Made by a program: the position numbers and the translations under genes
Notes under the pieces: model-generated
What the model saw: only the letters and a program-made list of their open reading frames with translations
What the model was told of the DNA's origin: nothing
Database searches by the model: none
Assembly: GCA_017562135.1 (NCBI GenBank)
Contig: QEYB01001046.1
Location: 372,001 to 436,000, forward strand
Source of the DNA: Dipylidium caninum
Taxonomy: Eukaryota > Platyhelminthes > Cestoda > Cyclophyllidea > Dipylidiidae
Reading direction: 5' to 3'
DNA: 64,000 nt
In this document: in pieces, positions 37,301-46,940 of the stretch
Position numbering within the stretch: the first letter of the stretch is position 1
How the letters are laid out: each line of letters opens with the position of its first letter

Positions 37301-40300
37301 TGTGGAGGAGGCGGGTTTTATAACACTTGTGAATTTTCCCAATATTTTTACATTTATAGTAGTAATGCTGTACCTCATTCTGCTACTCTCATTCGAAAGA
37401 AGTCTCATCTGACAGCTTTTTTTCAGTTCTCAAAACCACATACTTCTATTATACACTACTAAATGGACATCCAATCTACCGTTCAAGCGCAGTTCTGAGA
37501 GGAATGGCTTACGCATTGTTGCAGTTTTCCCTCTGAAGCTCGCTCTCTTACAATTTCTTTTCCCCCTGCTTTTCACTACTTAACGGTTTCCTCGCTTAGC
37601 TGCTGTTTACAATGAAGACAAGGCTCGCATGTGCACCATACTTGTAATTAAATATAACGAGGCAAAGGCAGAGTAAACAGAGGCTGAGGGGGAGGGAAGG
37701 GGGATTAACGCAATTCTGTTCTGTGTTTGAAGTATTAGTTGAGGGGCTAGTCTTCTCTCTTACCTTCCTTTGTGTTTCTGATTTTGCTGATGATGAAATA
37801 GAAGGTAACGTCTCTAACTGATGGTACTCATTTTTTATTTTATGTGAGACAAATTAAACGCTTCTCATAAGCGTCCTATCTCTGGTCATGTTTATGATGC
37901 GTTTCTTCTCCACACTGAGAAGGTTGACTGGTTCAGACTCTCTTTTTTTTACTTTTTAGTGTTAGTAATATTTGAATGCGGACGACAGTTGTCGGTGACA
38001 ATAAATAGGGAATAGGAAATTAGGATGCCTACTGAATCTTGTTTCCTCACCTCTTAGCCTTTCTTGCCTTTTCAAGTGGGAACGCTGCCACCTGGGGAAT
38101 GGAAAGCCCTTCTTATCGAAATCCCCACAGAAATGCTTTGAACACCTGCTGCCTCTCACATTTGTCGGTCCTCGCGCCTAATTTTGAGATCCTATTTATG
38201 AAATTCATAAATGTTTCACTCGTGTTCTGGTGATTGAAATGCGGCCTCTTAGGGTACTTCGGTAATTTTTCCCCACCGTCCTCGCGTAAAAGTTACGTCT
38301 TTCTTGTCTTACTCGAGGTCGAACGCTCTGTCCGCCGCGGCTCCGGCACCGTATTTCAGCTGATCATTTTTGCTCTATTTGGCAGTGATTGTTCCCAATC
38401 GCTTTCATTTCGGTGATGAGGCAAATAACCTCATTTTTTCCATTTATAGGGAATATTCTTATTCTTCGCCTGCCAGCACTCTTGATATTCTAATTTGTGG
38501 TCGTCTCCTTATTTTTTTTCATGTTATGTGTCTGTGGGTACATGTAAAAGTCCTATGGGGAAAAAAGGTATTAAAAAGAGTATTCCAAGAGTTCTTTTCC
38601 AATGTAACTTGGCTCTGCTGAAACTGTCTTCTTTCCCAAGAGAGTGAAATCCGCAATGACCTCAAGGTCACTTTTATTCATGACAAGTGAGGACTTAGCT
38701 TGTTCATCAATGCCAAGAGCGATGGATGGATCCATGAAACAGGCACCAGATTTGAGTTCTTGCAATTAATAATGCGATTAACATTACGGTGGAAATTATT
38801 ATCACCGCAAACGCTGTCTCTACCAGAGTTTCCGAGCCTCATCCTGACCCCATGGCCTAATTTATCTTTGAAAATCTGAAGGGTGCATTCTCCCGAATTG
38901 CTAGATGATTGGTACTGTGTGTGTGTGTGTGTGACACAAGACTGCACACAGTGAACCATTGAAGATGTGGAACATCTAACAGTCACCTTATTCGGTGTTC
39001 TTATTTGTTCTTACTTAGGACTACGCTTGGTTGATGATTCTAATCGCCTCTCCCGACTTTCGCCAAAAACTCCGCCTCCTCTTCACTGTACACTCACCGG
39101 AGTACTTGCGACCGGAAGACCGCGATGGTTTTTGGGAGCGACGGGCCCCACCTTCTTCCGTCGTCTCTGCCTGCTCCCTTCTTTCACCCCACCATTCTAG
39201 TGTCAGCGTTGAACGTGCTGTCGAGCTAACCGAAGAGGCTATTAATGTAGATATTGGCGAGGTGGCCTCGAAGGACAAGGAGGCGATAATCCTACCTGGA
39301 ACCGTCAGTACCTTTCGTAACACAGACCATTACAAGGACAGCAGCAGCGGCATCAATCGCAGGTGTTCAGGAAGACCACTTCCATTGGTCTTAGGCTACA
39401 CGGGACCTGCGGCCTTGGAAAACCCTTCTCCCCTCGCGAGGCTCAATTTCATAGATTTGTTAAAGGTGGGTGCTCCTTAACTTGCCTACTCTCCCTGTAG
39501 AATTCGTGAATATCATCGCTTTCCAGCTGTTTTTCGTGGGAACACTGTCTCCTGTTTGTGGCACTTCACACTCTGTCGGTCATCCAACCGAGAATGCTCG
39601 TAATGTAGCTTGCATTCTTGACCTGGCATCGGGATTATGCTCATTGCCATCCATCCGTCTCTGTCAGCCTCCGCCTTGGCTTTTCTTCGTCTCCTTTCCT
39701 CTTTGTAATTCTGCCTTCGAAGTCTCATTACTCACCAACCACCGACAATACGATTCTCTGGCAGGTATTGCCACTATTCCCGTCCAAACCGCTCTGAATA
39801 AGGAGCAGCAATATCGTATTGTGTCACTGCGCCTGAGTAATTTATCCTCCTCTTTTTGTCTCTGACTTTCACCGTTACAGTAGTGTCTTAATTTGCGTAT
39901 TAAATCGGTGATGTGGACTTTCGTCGAGGAGTCGCAGCGCCTCAATATACTTTTTTCCCGTTATTGTCCATGAAGCTTGACACCACGCTCGATGTTTTGT
40001 TCTGTTACCTCGAGCCTTTTCTCTCGGCTTTCATCGATACGTTTCGAGATACGATATCGAATTACGCCATAATGGCGTTCTTTCCACTAAGGAGTGACAC
40101 TAAAACTCTTTTTCAAAGGGGTGGAGCGACTAGGTCAAAAAAAGATAGGAAAACAATACAAAGTTGAGGTTTTTCGTCCGTCCTGCTAGCTGGTCGAGAG
40201 ATTGCCGTGCTCTGATAAGCAGCCACGAGACGCACAAGGGCATTCGCTATCGTCGGTTGAAATGAGGAATTCAGGAGGTGGGGGAGAAGGCAGAGATGAA

Positions 40301-41635
40301 ACGGGGCCAATAACTGCGCAATTTGCCCTCTGTCTTTGCTTTCTTCTGGTACTACTACCTATCGGCTGCCATCGTCGTTGGCATTGCTCATGATGTTGTC
40401 TTGAGCTATATCGCGCCATTATTAATCATCGGGTTGATCAGACTGTCTCCTTCAATTCTCCCTCCTCGAGATTGATCTTGTCGGCATACTACTTCTATCA
40501 AGGGTCACTTTTGCTAATTTCTCATAGTAATTTATCATGAATAAATGACAGAGGAGCTCCGAGGCCTTGTCATACTTCATAATATGACGAGTTAATTCAT
40601 TAAAGCGTGAGATGCGGCGCCTTTAATTTACGCTTTAACGTCTGTTATAAAATTGCCTATTTCTCATCCTTGGTGCGTCGAGAGAATGGAGATTAGTTCC
40701 TGGCGTAGTGCCTTGATATTTCACAAGGCTAAATTTGTGAACATCAACTTCTTCATCTATTCTGCCTTACTCGAAGCCTGTGACGGGGGTGAGGTTAAAT
40801 GTACTGCCCACTTGGCCCCTGTCGCAACTACCCGTTTCTTTCACCTCCTCTCTCCCGTTAAATTTTGTCATTGGGATGTGTAGACTCTTTCTTTTTGAGT
40901 CCCACTTTGATAAGCTTTAAAAGTAACCCAATTTTGTCTCGCTTTGAAAGCGGTATGATCTCGCCATCCTTGTGGTTTTTTGAGTTTGGCCACAGTCCCG
41001 CAGATATTTCATAAAGGAGTGATTACATGTTCCGATTGCCCTACTGATTGAGGAAAAAATCATAAGTTTTTGAACTTGTCACCCTTATCCCCTAATACCC
41101 ACTGTATCATATTCCTTCGCACTGAGATGAAAATTAGTAATCTCACCAATGATGTAAGGAAATTTAGGTGGCACCTCACTCTGATCTTCTCCCCTCTTCC
41201 ACCTCGCCCCCCGTTGCCTCCATTTCAGACTGATTTTCTACCGACTTGCCATAAAAACACGTCCATATGCAAACAAACATGGCAGATTCATGAAAAATTA
41301 AGGTCTTAGAAGCGTTGGACTAGTATTTTTGCAAAACAAAACATGTACACGTCAGTTGACCACAGTGAGTGGTAAAATAATTCCATGCTTTGTAGACCAT
41401 CACCTTTCTCTTGCTGAACGATCGAAAGGACGACGACGAGTTGCTCCACGCACTGGCGCGTCTCTGTCAACAATGTCAACTTGCTGCGACTGGTCGCAAT
41501 GCCACTTTGGAAAAGGAGAGCGCAGACACGCCAAATTCCTCCTGGATGATTGAGTTCGAAGAGTTTATGACGGCCGTTATGAGTATTCTTCCACTTACCC
41601 AAGCCTTATCGAGGCATCCTCCTCCCCTGAAGTAA
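21209..41635 (+). CDS. TBC1D9: TBC1D9/TBC1D8-type RabGAP, 19 exons, 1,225 aa
   Basis: A GTPase-activating protein for Rab GTPases. Exons: 21209-21674, 21706-21777, 21816-21949, 21986-22051, 22170-22246, 22322-22378, 23023-23227, 23304-23414, 23457-23548, 23632-23758, 23855-23921, 24526-24749, 27017-27206, 30417-30798, 32350-32410, 34881-35321, 36858-37076, 39019-39465, 41396-41635. All junctions are GT-AG and keep one frame; the total is 3,678 nt, close to the length of human TBC1D9 and TBC1D9B. Domains: MW-PEEV start; GRAM1 ~180-270; GRAM2 ~300-425; TBC ~540-790 with arginine finger R598 (I592-x2-D595-x2-R598) and glutamine finger Q633 (Y631-C-Q); EF-hand loop 987-998. The exon 10/11 junction is the least certain. 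Introns are tiny at the 5' end and kilobases long at the 3' end. Confidence 0.95.
23023..23921 (+). CDS. TBC1D9: TBC1D9-type gene exons 7-11: second GRAM domain and linker
   Basis: Exon 7 carries [13 protein letters not shown] and the GRAM2 core [23 protein letters not shown]. Exons 8 and 9 carry [11 protein letters not shown] and [18 protein letters not shown], and exon 10 begins the acidic linker. Introns are 76, 42 and 83 nt. The exon 10 donor (GAT|GTATCC at 23,759) and exon 11 acceptor (ATAAG| at 23,854) were chosen because they are the only pair found that keeps the frame; the more obvious TTTAG acceptor at 23,843 leads to a stop with the available donors. Confidence 0.85.
24526..24749 (+). 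CDS. TBC1D9: TBC1D9-type gene exon 12: start of the TBC domain
   Basis: Residues ~492-566, including [11 protein letters not shown], the family hallmark [24 protein letters not shown] and a GTAAGT donor. The RG-LW motif marks the first TBC helix. Confidence 0.95.
24750..27016 (+). other. intron 12 of the TBC1D9-type gene
   Basis: 2,267 nt, AT-rich. Frames inside (for example 25,984-26,199) are not exons, because exons 12 and 13 already join without gap relative to the family. Confidence 0.8.
27017..27206 (+). CDS. TBC1D9: TBC1D9-type gene exon 13: arginine finger
   Basis: It starts at the AG at 27,015-27,016 (GCTTAG|CTC), giving [10 protein letters not shown], then [14 protein letters not shown] with the catalytic Arg598 and [16 protein letters not shown]. 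The internal AG at 27,032 would shift the frame against exon 12. Confidence 0.95.
27207..30416 (+). other. intron 13 of the TBC1D9-type gene
   Basis: 3,210 nt, the longest intron. It contains the 13-bp direct repeat ATTCTTGTTCATT twice near 29,085 and 29,120. A 138-codon minus-strand frame at 29,913-30,329 has a hydrophobic start but no promoter or domain. Confidence 0.8.
30417..30798 (+). CDS. TBC1D9: TBC1D9-type gene exon 14: glutamine finger and Ser/Thr-rich insert
   Basis: Begins [15 protein letters not shown] with catalytic Gln633, then [17 protein letters not shown] low-complexity Ser/Thr/Ala-rich insert of roughly 45 residues (about 692-738) follows before VSWFLTLFL. Vertebrate family members have a short loop here. 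The donor is CTTAA|GTAAGT, phase 2. Confidence 0.95.
32350..32410 (+). CDS. TBC1D9: TBC1D9-type gene exon 15 (61 nt)
   Basis: Encodes the end of the conserved TBC core, [19 protein letters not shown], between TTCTAG and GTGAGT. It is short enough to be missed as an open frame; the phase fits both neighbours. Confidence 0.93.
32411..34880 (+). other. intron 15 of the TBC1D9-type gene
   Basis: 2,470 nt. It contains a pyrimidine tract (T8 then C/T-rich with a C10 run) at 33,355-33,410. No nested gene supported. Confidence 0.8.
34881..35321 (+). CDS. TBC1D9: TBC1D9-type gene exon 16: end of TBC domain and helical linker
   Basis: Starts [13 protein letters not shown] (family: IFQLALAVLD), then the post-TBC helices, including [32 protein letters not shown]. 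Ends SYR at GTCAGT, phase 0. Confidence 0.95.
36715..36742. repeat. perfect tandem duplication of a 14-mer in intron 16
   Basis: GATTTATCTTCAGT is present twice back to back, about 115 bp before the exon 17 acceptor. Confidence 0.8.
36858..37076 (+). CDS. TBC1D9: TBC1D9-type gene exon 17: EF-hand region
   Basis: Contains [10 protein letters not shown] and [14 protein letters not shown]. The EF-hand loop has Asp at positions 1, 3 and 5 and Asn at 9; position 12, supplied by the next exon, is Asp where Glu is usual, and position 6 is Asn where Gly is usual. Calcium affinity may therefore be low. Confidence 0.93.
38916..38933. repeat. (TG)9 microsatellite
   Basis: Perfect dinucleotide run in intron 17 of the TBC1D9-type gene, about 85 bp before the exon 18 acceptor. 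Confidence 0.9.
39019..39465 (+). CDS. TBC1D9: TBC1D9-type gene exon 18
   Basis: Continues the EF-hand exit helix ([22 protein letters not shown]) into a variable Ser- and charge-rich region, ending [10 protein letters not shown] at GTGGGT, phase 0. The last ten residues resume the family motif (LNQGQFIELCK in human TBC1D9). Confidence 0.93.
39466..41395 (+). other. intron 18 of the TBC1D9-type gene
   Basis: 1,930 nt. Open frames at 39,470-39,865 and 39,913-40,167 are not used, because exon 18 and exon 19 already join exactly where the family alignment requires. Confidence 0.85.
41396..41635 (+). CDS. TBC1D9: TBC1D9-type gene exon 19: C-terminus
   Basis: Continues the family block as [21 protein letters not shown] and ends with [14 protein letters not shown], corresponding to FEQFLASLLTEPAL of vertebrate TBC1D9; stop TAA at 41,633. 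The long unstructured C-terminal region of the vertebrate proteins is shortened. Confidence 0.95.
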   Translation, partial: TITFLLLNDRKDDDELLHALARLCQQCQLAATGRNATLEKESADTPNSSWMIEFEEFMTAVMSILPLTQALSRHPPPLK

Positions 41636-41791
41636 ATCACCAAAACCGGACAACTTCTCTTCTCATTGTTCTTTGTCTATTCCATTTTGATTGCACTAAT
41701 TCCGCTCCTTAAACTATTTACTTTTTACTTCCATTCACCATGTCAGCCCCGTGCTATTTTACTAATTCAAATGTTATGCAAATCCAAGTCT

Positions 41792-41797
41792 AATAAA
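41792..41797 (+). terminator. poly(A) signal AATAAA of the TBC1D9-type gene
   Basis: AATAAA about 157 nt after the stop codon, in AT-rich 3' untranslated sequence. Confidence 0.65.
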
Positions 41798-44700
41798 TCG
41801 TAAATTTGATGATTTCATTGTTCTGTAGTCTCGACTCTGAGGCGCATTATTCTCCTATGTCACCACGAGAGTGAGTGATTTGCCTTAGTTCCATGTGGTA
41901 CCTGGTTTGAGTACATTAAAGAAATGGAGGCTCTCTTCACCGTGTGGAGGTCGATGAGTCCGTCCACTGGTGGCGTGTGGACTGGCTGCCCAGCTTTTTT
42001 GCTTGTATGCGCGCTGATGTGGTCAACCCCGCGAAGCATAAACTCTCGTGTCCCCAATTAGTATGAAGTGGCACCCACTGGCCGTGAGAGTTGCACCGCC
42101 ACCGATTTTTTGATGTTAGTGTCATTTCTCAGACGGCTACCATTGCATTAGCAGAAAGTTCTGCCCGAGGGAAGCACGGACAAGAGTAGTTTGAGTCGGG
42201 CGAAGCCTGGAGTCTCGTTGTGGGTGGTAGGAATAAGGAGTAACCATAAGTATATTGCCTATCTTCACCGACCGACGCTCCATTTTTCGGCAATTATCAC
42301 GACCCACCGCATCTGAGTTATATACTGCCAAAAACGAGCTTTGTTCGGCGGGGGGGGGGGGGACGAAGCTCCTCCTGCCTCTGCGAAAGCAAATCCTCGA
42401 CAAATTTCAAAGACCAGCCACCTAGAAGGTGACCACTTTCTAACTTGGCGATTTTCGACATTGCAGAGTGGTGAAGCAGATGGTGACACTTGGGGGTGGA
42501 GTCTCATCCTTTCGAGTCAGACAATTTGCCATCCACTCTGGATGAAAAAACCGCCCAATTGTGGAATTCTGTGAGGATTATCCCCAATTTACTAACAAAC
42601 TTACTTGGACAGGGAAATTTTCGACTAGGTGGCGTTGGTTGAGGGGAGATCGCCTCGCGAAACCATTCATTTGCCCAAAATCAAGTAAACTTAGGAGACA
42701 CCTTTTGACCTAGCGCCCTGACGTGACATTTCATCGAAGTCTTTCGTTGAGGATTCCACAACCGCCAGTCGAATGAATCGGGAACTCAGCTTCAAACATG
42801 CGGCAGGTGGTCCACTTCTTCTGTCTACCCAACAATACTGTGCTAAGGAAATCGCAATTGCCCCTCATGTCACAGTTCTTTCGTCTATAAGGGCTCCGTT
42901 GTCCCGGCAGCACTACTCGAGTTTTTACTGTGATATTCACTGTAGACAAGGCAGTTCCGGTCCTCTCTGACATGCCATAGCGAGTCCGTATCGCCGTTTT
43001 GTGACCATGAGAGGACTTCGGCTGGGTGGGACTCAATGTAAGGGAAGGCAACAACCGTCTGCTCCAAATCGCGCCAGGGTCTTGAGAAACTAGGCAAAAC
43101 TTCTCACCAATCACCGCGATTCGTGGAGACAGGTGGCAGCGATAATGCCCATCTCCCTGGAATCGCACGCACTGATGAATGAAGATGTTTGAGATCGAAG
43201 TTGTCAAAGTGGATGAAATCTCCTGTCTACAAATGTCCAGAAATGTTCAGGAGTGGGAAGCCTGGAACGCGCTCGACGCGACAGCTTCGGAAGTCAGTTC
43301 TGGGAGAATTCAGCGACCCCGCGGGACGACCGAATGTGGATAGGATGAGGATGTAATGGCGAATTTGCCATCCATGAGGAAAATAACCAGCATATCCCCT
43401 CGCCACTGTTTGTTTTTTTGATGGATTGGCGCACACCAAGACAACTTTATGTGCTTAAAGGAGGTTGAATGGGAGGAGCTCAGAAGTGACCGTCCATCCT
43501 CCTTCTCCGGAGTCTCGCAGATATTAATCAACCGGTGGTTAGGACGTGTGTCAATAAGATGGAGAAGTCCACTTTGAATTACTGTGAAAGAGCCTCTTTT
43601 TTGAGCATCCAAGTAATCCTATCTCCCTCCTCTTCCATTCCCTTCTGCAGTGCTGTTTTCAGTCAACCTCCTGAAAAAAAACTTTTCCTCAAGATTATAT
43701 ACTGCCGATTTATCAACAATGCATCTACAACCACTCCATCCTGCCCCGTGAAAATCAGTTAGAATGAAATGACAGTCAATGTTACCATCTGAAAAAGAAC
43801 CTTTTGACTAAATGGCGTCGTCCCAAAGCGTCTTCCCATCTGCCCTTATTCTCCGTGCCAGGACTTGGGGACATGTTACCACCTTATCCTCGTTACAATC
43901 TCTGATTGTTTTAGTGGCTATGGTATTTTCTACGCCCCTTGCCTCTTCATTTGTGGGCATTGTTTGGTCGAGGTGCTTATCACTTGTGGGGGTAATTGGC
44001 CTTCTCAACTGTGAAGACTCTGGCCATTTGGACTCGCACCCAGTCTCCAGAGCTACGACCTTGTCCCCGGCGACAGCGTCTGACTGTGAGCAACAACGCT
44101 CACACGAGATTGGCGCATCGATAGCAAAAAGCACAAGTCCCTTTGGGTGGATTCCCTACCATTTTAAACTTCCACTTTAGCTACTTTTTAAAACGCCTAT
44201 TGAGACTAGCTATTGAGAATAATTCCCTAGCAAAATGACCAAAGGACGTGGGGAGAAAGACTGCGCTTCAGCACCCGACTCTGACAGCACTGTAAGCCCC
44301 TACTTGGGAGGCGGGGGGGTAAATCGTCCAATGAATCGGATTCCGCCTGCTGGTAGGACCTCGAAGTAGTGACATGCTATCACAAGCTTCAAACTCGTCT
44401 ACCTCCTCTATTCTGGTACACTGGGAAGCCTAAACCGCCCTTCTTCGACTGGATGGCGCTGTCTCCACATCGCAATATCTGTGTCCTCTACCAACCCACA
44501 AATCCTCCAAGCTATCAGTAGTTCAGGGGATTTCGTCTACATCATCCCAGTGGACGAACGGATTGTCTCAGGAGTCCCCTTCACTGCCACACAAATTGTA
44601 GACGTGAACCTTAGTTCAAAGCTACGGTTTTGAACCTTGTCGAGGGCAAAGACACAGCATCAGTTTCAACTGCGCATCGCAGTGGTGAAATGAGAGGTTT

Positions 44701-46903
44701 AGCGCAATGGCTTCCATGCTCCGATTGACGGAATCTAACTTATTCGAGATGTCAGTGAACTGACTGCAGGCTCGACCGCCTCTTTCTCCTGGGATGTTGG
44801 CCACGTTGAGCCCAGAAGGTACGCAAAACGCTGGAGGCTCTGACCACGCCAGATGTAGGCTGCATTTGAGTAAGGCGCCAAATTCCCACATGGTAAACAT
44901 TTCGGCCCTCGACTGTTGCGCGTAAATATTTTGTAACTGAAAAGCATTTTACAATTACAGAGTTTGCAAGGGCGGTCCAAGTTGGCTGCGATTTTATTCC
45001 CAATGGGGCGAGTAACTCGAAGACCTGAACAAGCGACCGTTCGTGTTTCACTTCTGTTTACTTCAAAGTCTTATAATTACTAGGATTATCCATATTTTAA
45101 CGACCCTCGTCTTTTTATAGAAGAAGATGCCAACTTACCCAGTACTGACGGTTGTCCTCATCGTCTTCTGTCATCCACAGACTCAGTGGAAGGATATTAC
45201 TACTTAACCAGGCTGTGGAATATTTTACAATCCCGTCGAGATGGTGACAAACTGCACCAGTGTCCACGTCTCCACCGACAGCTTATCCCATTTCATCCGT
45301 GTATTCTGAGAGTTTGGGAAGACTTGCCATTCTTCTTAGCATCTCCCCCTTCTGTGAAGCGGCACCATTATTTTCTACCGTTTTGTAGGGAGGTTTTAAA
45401 TTCAACTGTCAAAAGGGAAGACCTTCAAAACGTTTGTTATTCACTTTACGACTCAGGCCAACTTGAGTGTCTTCCATACACCTCTAAGGGCGTAGCCTGG
45501 ACATAACTTCCATTCTTAGGGCATTTATGTGGGCACCTGTTTGGCGAAAGAGTTTTTACCTGCGTTGATGAGCTTGACAAGGCTGCTTTGTAAGGCCAGC
45601 GGGGAGTTTGCAGAGCTCAACCGAGCGCCAGTCGAGAATTCCACCGCGACAGGTACGTCGACTGAGATGGGATGAAATTTACTCAACTCTTCGGGGTGAC
45701 CGCAACACCACAGCTCTGCGCATGTCCTTCTTCACTCCACTGCCACGCCTCCTGGTCTTGTGCCCCCACACAGCAGTCCCATGGGTGAAAAGTGCCCCAC
45801 TTAAATAAGCGCAGTTTCCCTCCTCTCAGTTCTTACTGCTTCGCGATCCCAGGGGCAGAGGATGGCCTGTCTCTACTGACTCTAAAATTGCGTTTATTCA
45901 CCTAGTTGCAATCTTCATTTATTCACTTTCCACGTGTAAGGTCTTCTATTGCAACCAGATGGGAGACTGATTGCTTGTTTTTCGAGACGAAGGAGGATTC
46001 CATGGCCTGGACCAGGACCGGATTTGACTGGCTGTTCTTCGCGATCAGACGAGGCTCTCGAGAGGCAAGACAAGGTCGCAATTACAATAATAAACCTCAT
46101 CATTTATGGAAAAATGGGTCGTATCATCTGCCGATCAGCTGCGTCGATGGCACTTATGAGACTATGCAATCCACGAGGTAGTGAGAACCCTTCCAACTGG
46201 AGTGCACGTCTCGTAAGCATTTACGACGTCAGGTTAAGAGAGCACTTGTCTGTCTTTTCAAACAAGAGAGAATGCTGAGGTAAGGCACTGTGGAGTGTTG
46301 AAAAGCAGCCTTATGAATGTGGGCATGGGGAAAAGTGACACAGAAGTCACCGGGAATGCTGTGTTTTCTCACAGGCATCAGGGAAAACTCTCCTCTATTC
46401 ACCTACTTGAATGATTTAAATTACCGTCTGGTGAGAAGAGAGTGAGAACGAGGGTGTGGGGATGAGGTCTTGCTATTTCTCTCTCTCTCTCTCTCTGGCC
46501 CTGTCTCGGTGTCTGTCTCTCAAGAGATGTGCGTCCACGGGACGCAGTTAGATGAGCAGCCCTCATTTCGACTTAATGACATCCCTTAATAATTCATGAC
46601 TACAATCCAATTAGAGTTTATGCTCAACTACCCCATTTTAGCCAAGCTTATTGAAATTCCCCTTAAGTGGACTTAAATATTAACCCACTTAGCTGAGTAG
46701 GCACGCGACTGACAAGAGGGGAGAACAGGTCGTATCATCACGGGAGATGGGCATACAAAGCGCTGGGAGGAGGCAACTCGCCCGACCAGGCGGATGAGGA
46801 CACAATCACCCGTCGATTCGGCTACTCATCACCTTCTCCCCGAAATGGGATATACTTTGGGGAGAGCAACAGAGGCGAAGTGAGGCGCTGGCATGCCGGT
46901 ACG
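41798..46903. other. gene-poor region with weak Ig/FN3-like fragments
   Basis: No gene could be assembled. Isolated strings on both strands resemble immunoglobulin or fibronectin-III strands, for example DGHYRCHLS (minus, ~43,140), HPAEVLSWSQNG (minus, ~43,010), SSILVHWE (plus, ~44,420) and YDSGQLEC (plus, ~45,460). They lie in different frames and strands and may be chance or remnants. A G13 run lies at 42,350-42,362 and a (CT)n tract at 46,478-46,496. Confidence 0.3.
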
Positions 46904-46940
46904 CATACACAGTGTGTATGATTTACTGTGTGCTTATAAA
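46904..46940. repeat. 17-bp inverted repeat followed by a TATAAA box
   Basis: CATACACA-G-TGTGTATG is a perfect inverted repeat with a 1-nt centre (46,904-46,920). TATAAA follows at 46,935-46,940. No open frame starts soon after it. Confidence 0.55.

Noticed and set aside
39470..39865. 131-codon frame immediately after exon 18
   Set aside because: It overlaps the intron start; joining exon 18 directly to exon 19 restores the family alignment exactly.
43808..44180. overlapping long frames on both strands
   Set aside because: Neither frame shows a known domain; simultaneous opening on both strands suggests chance.
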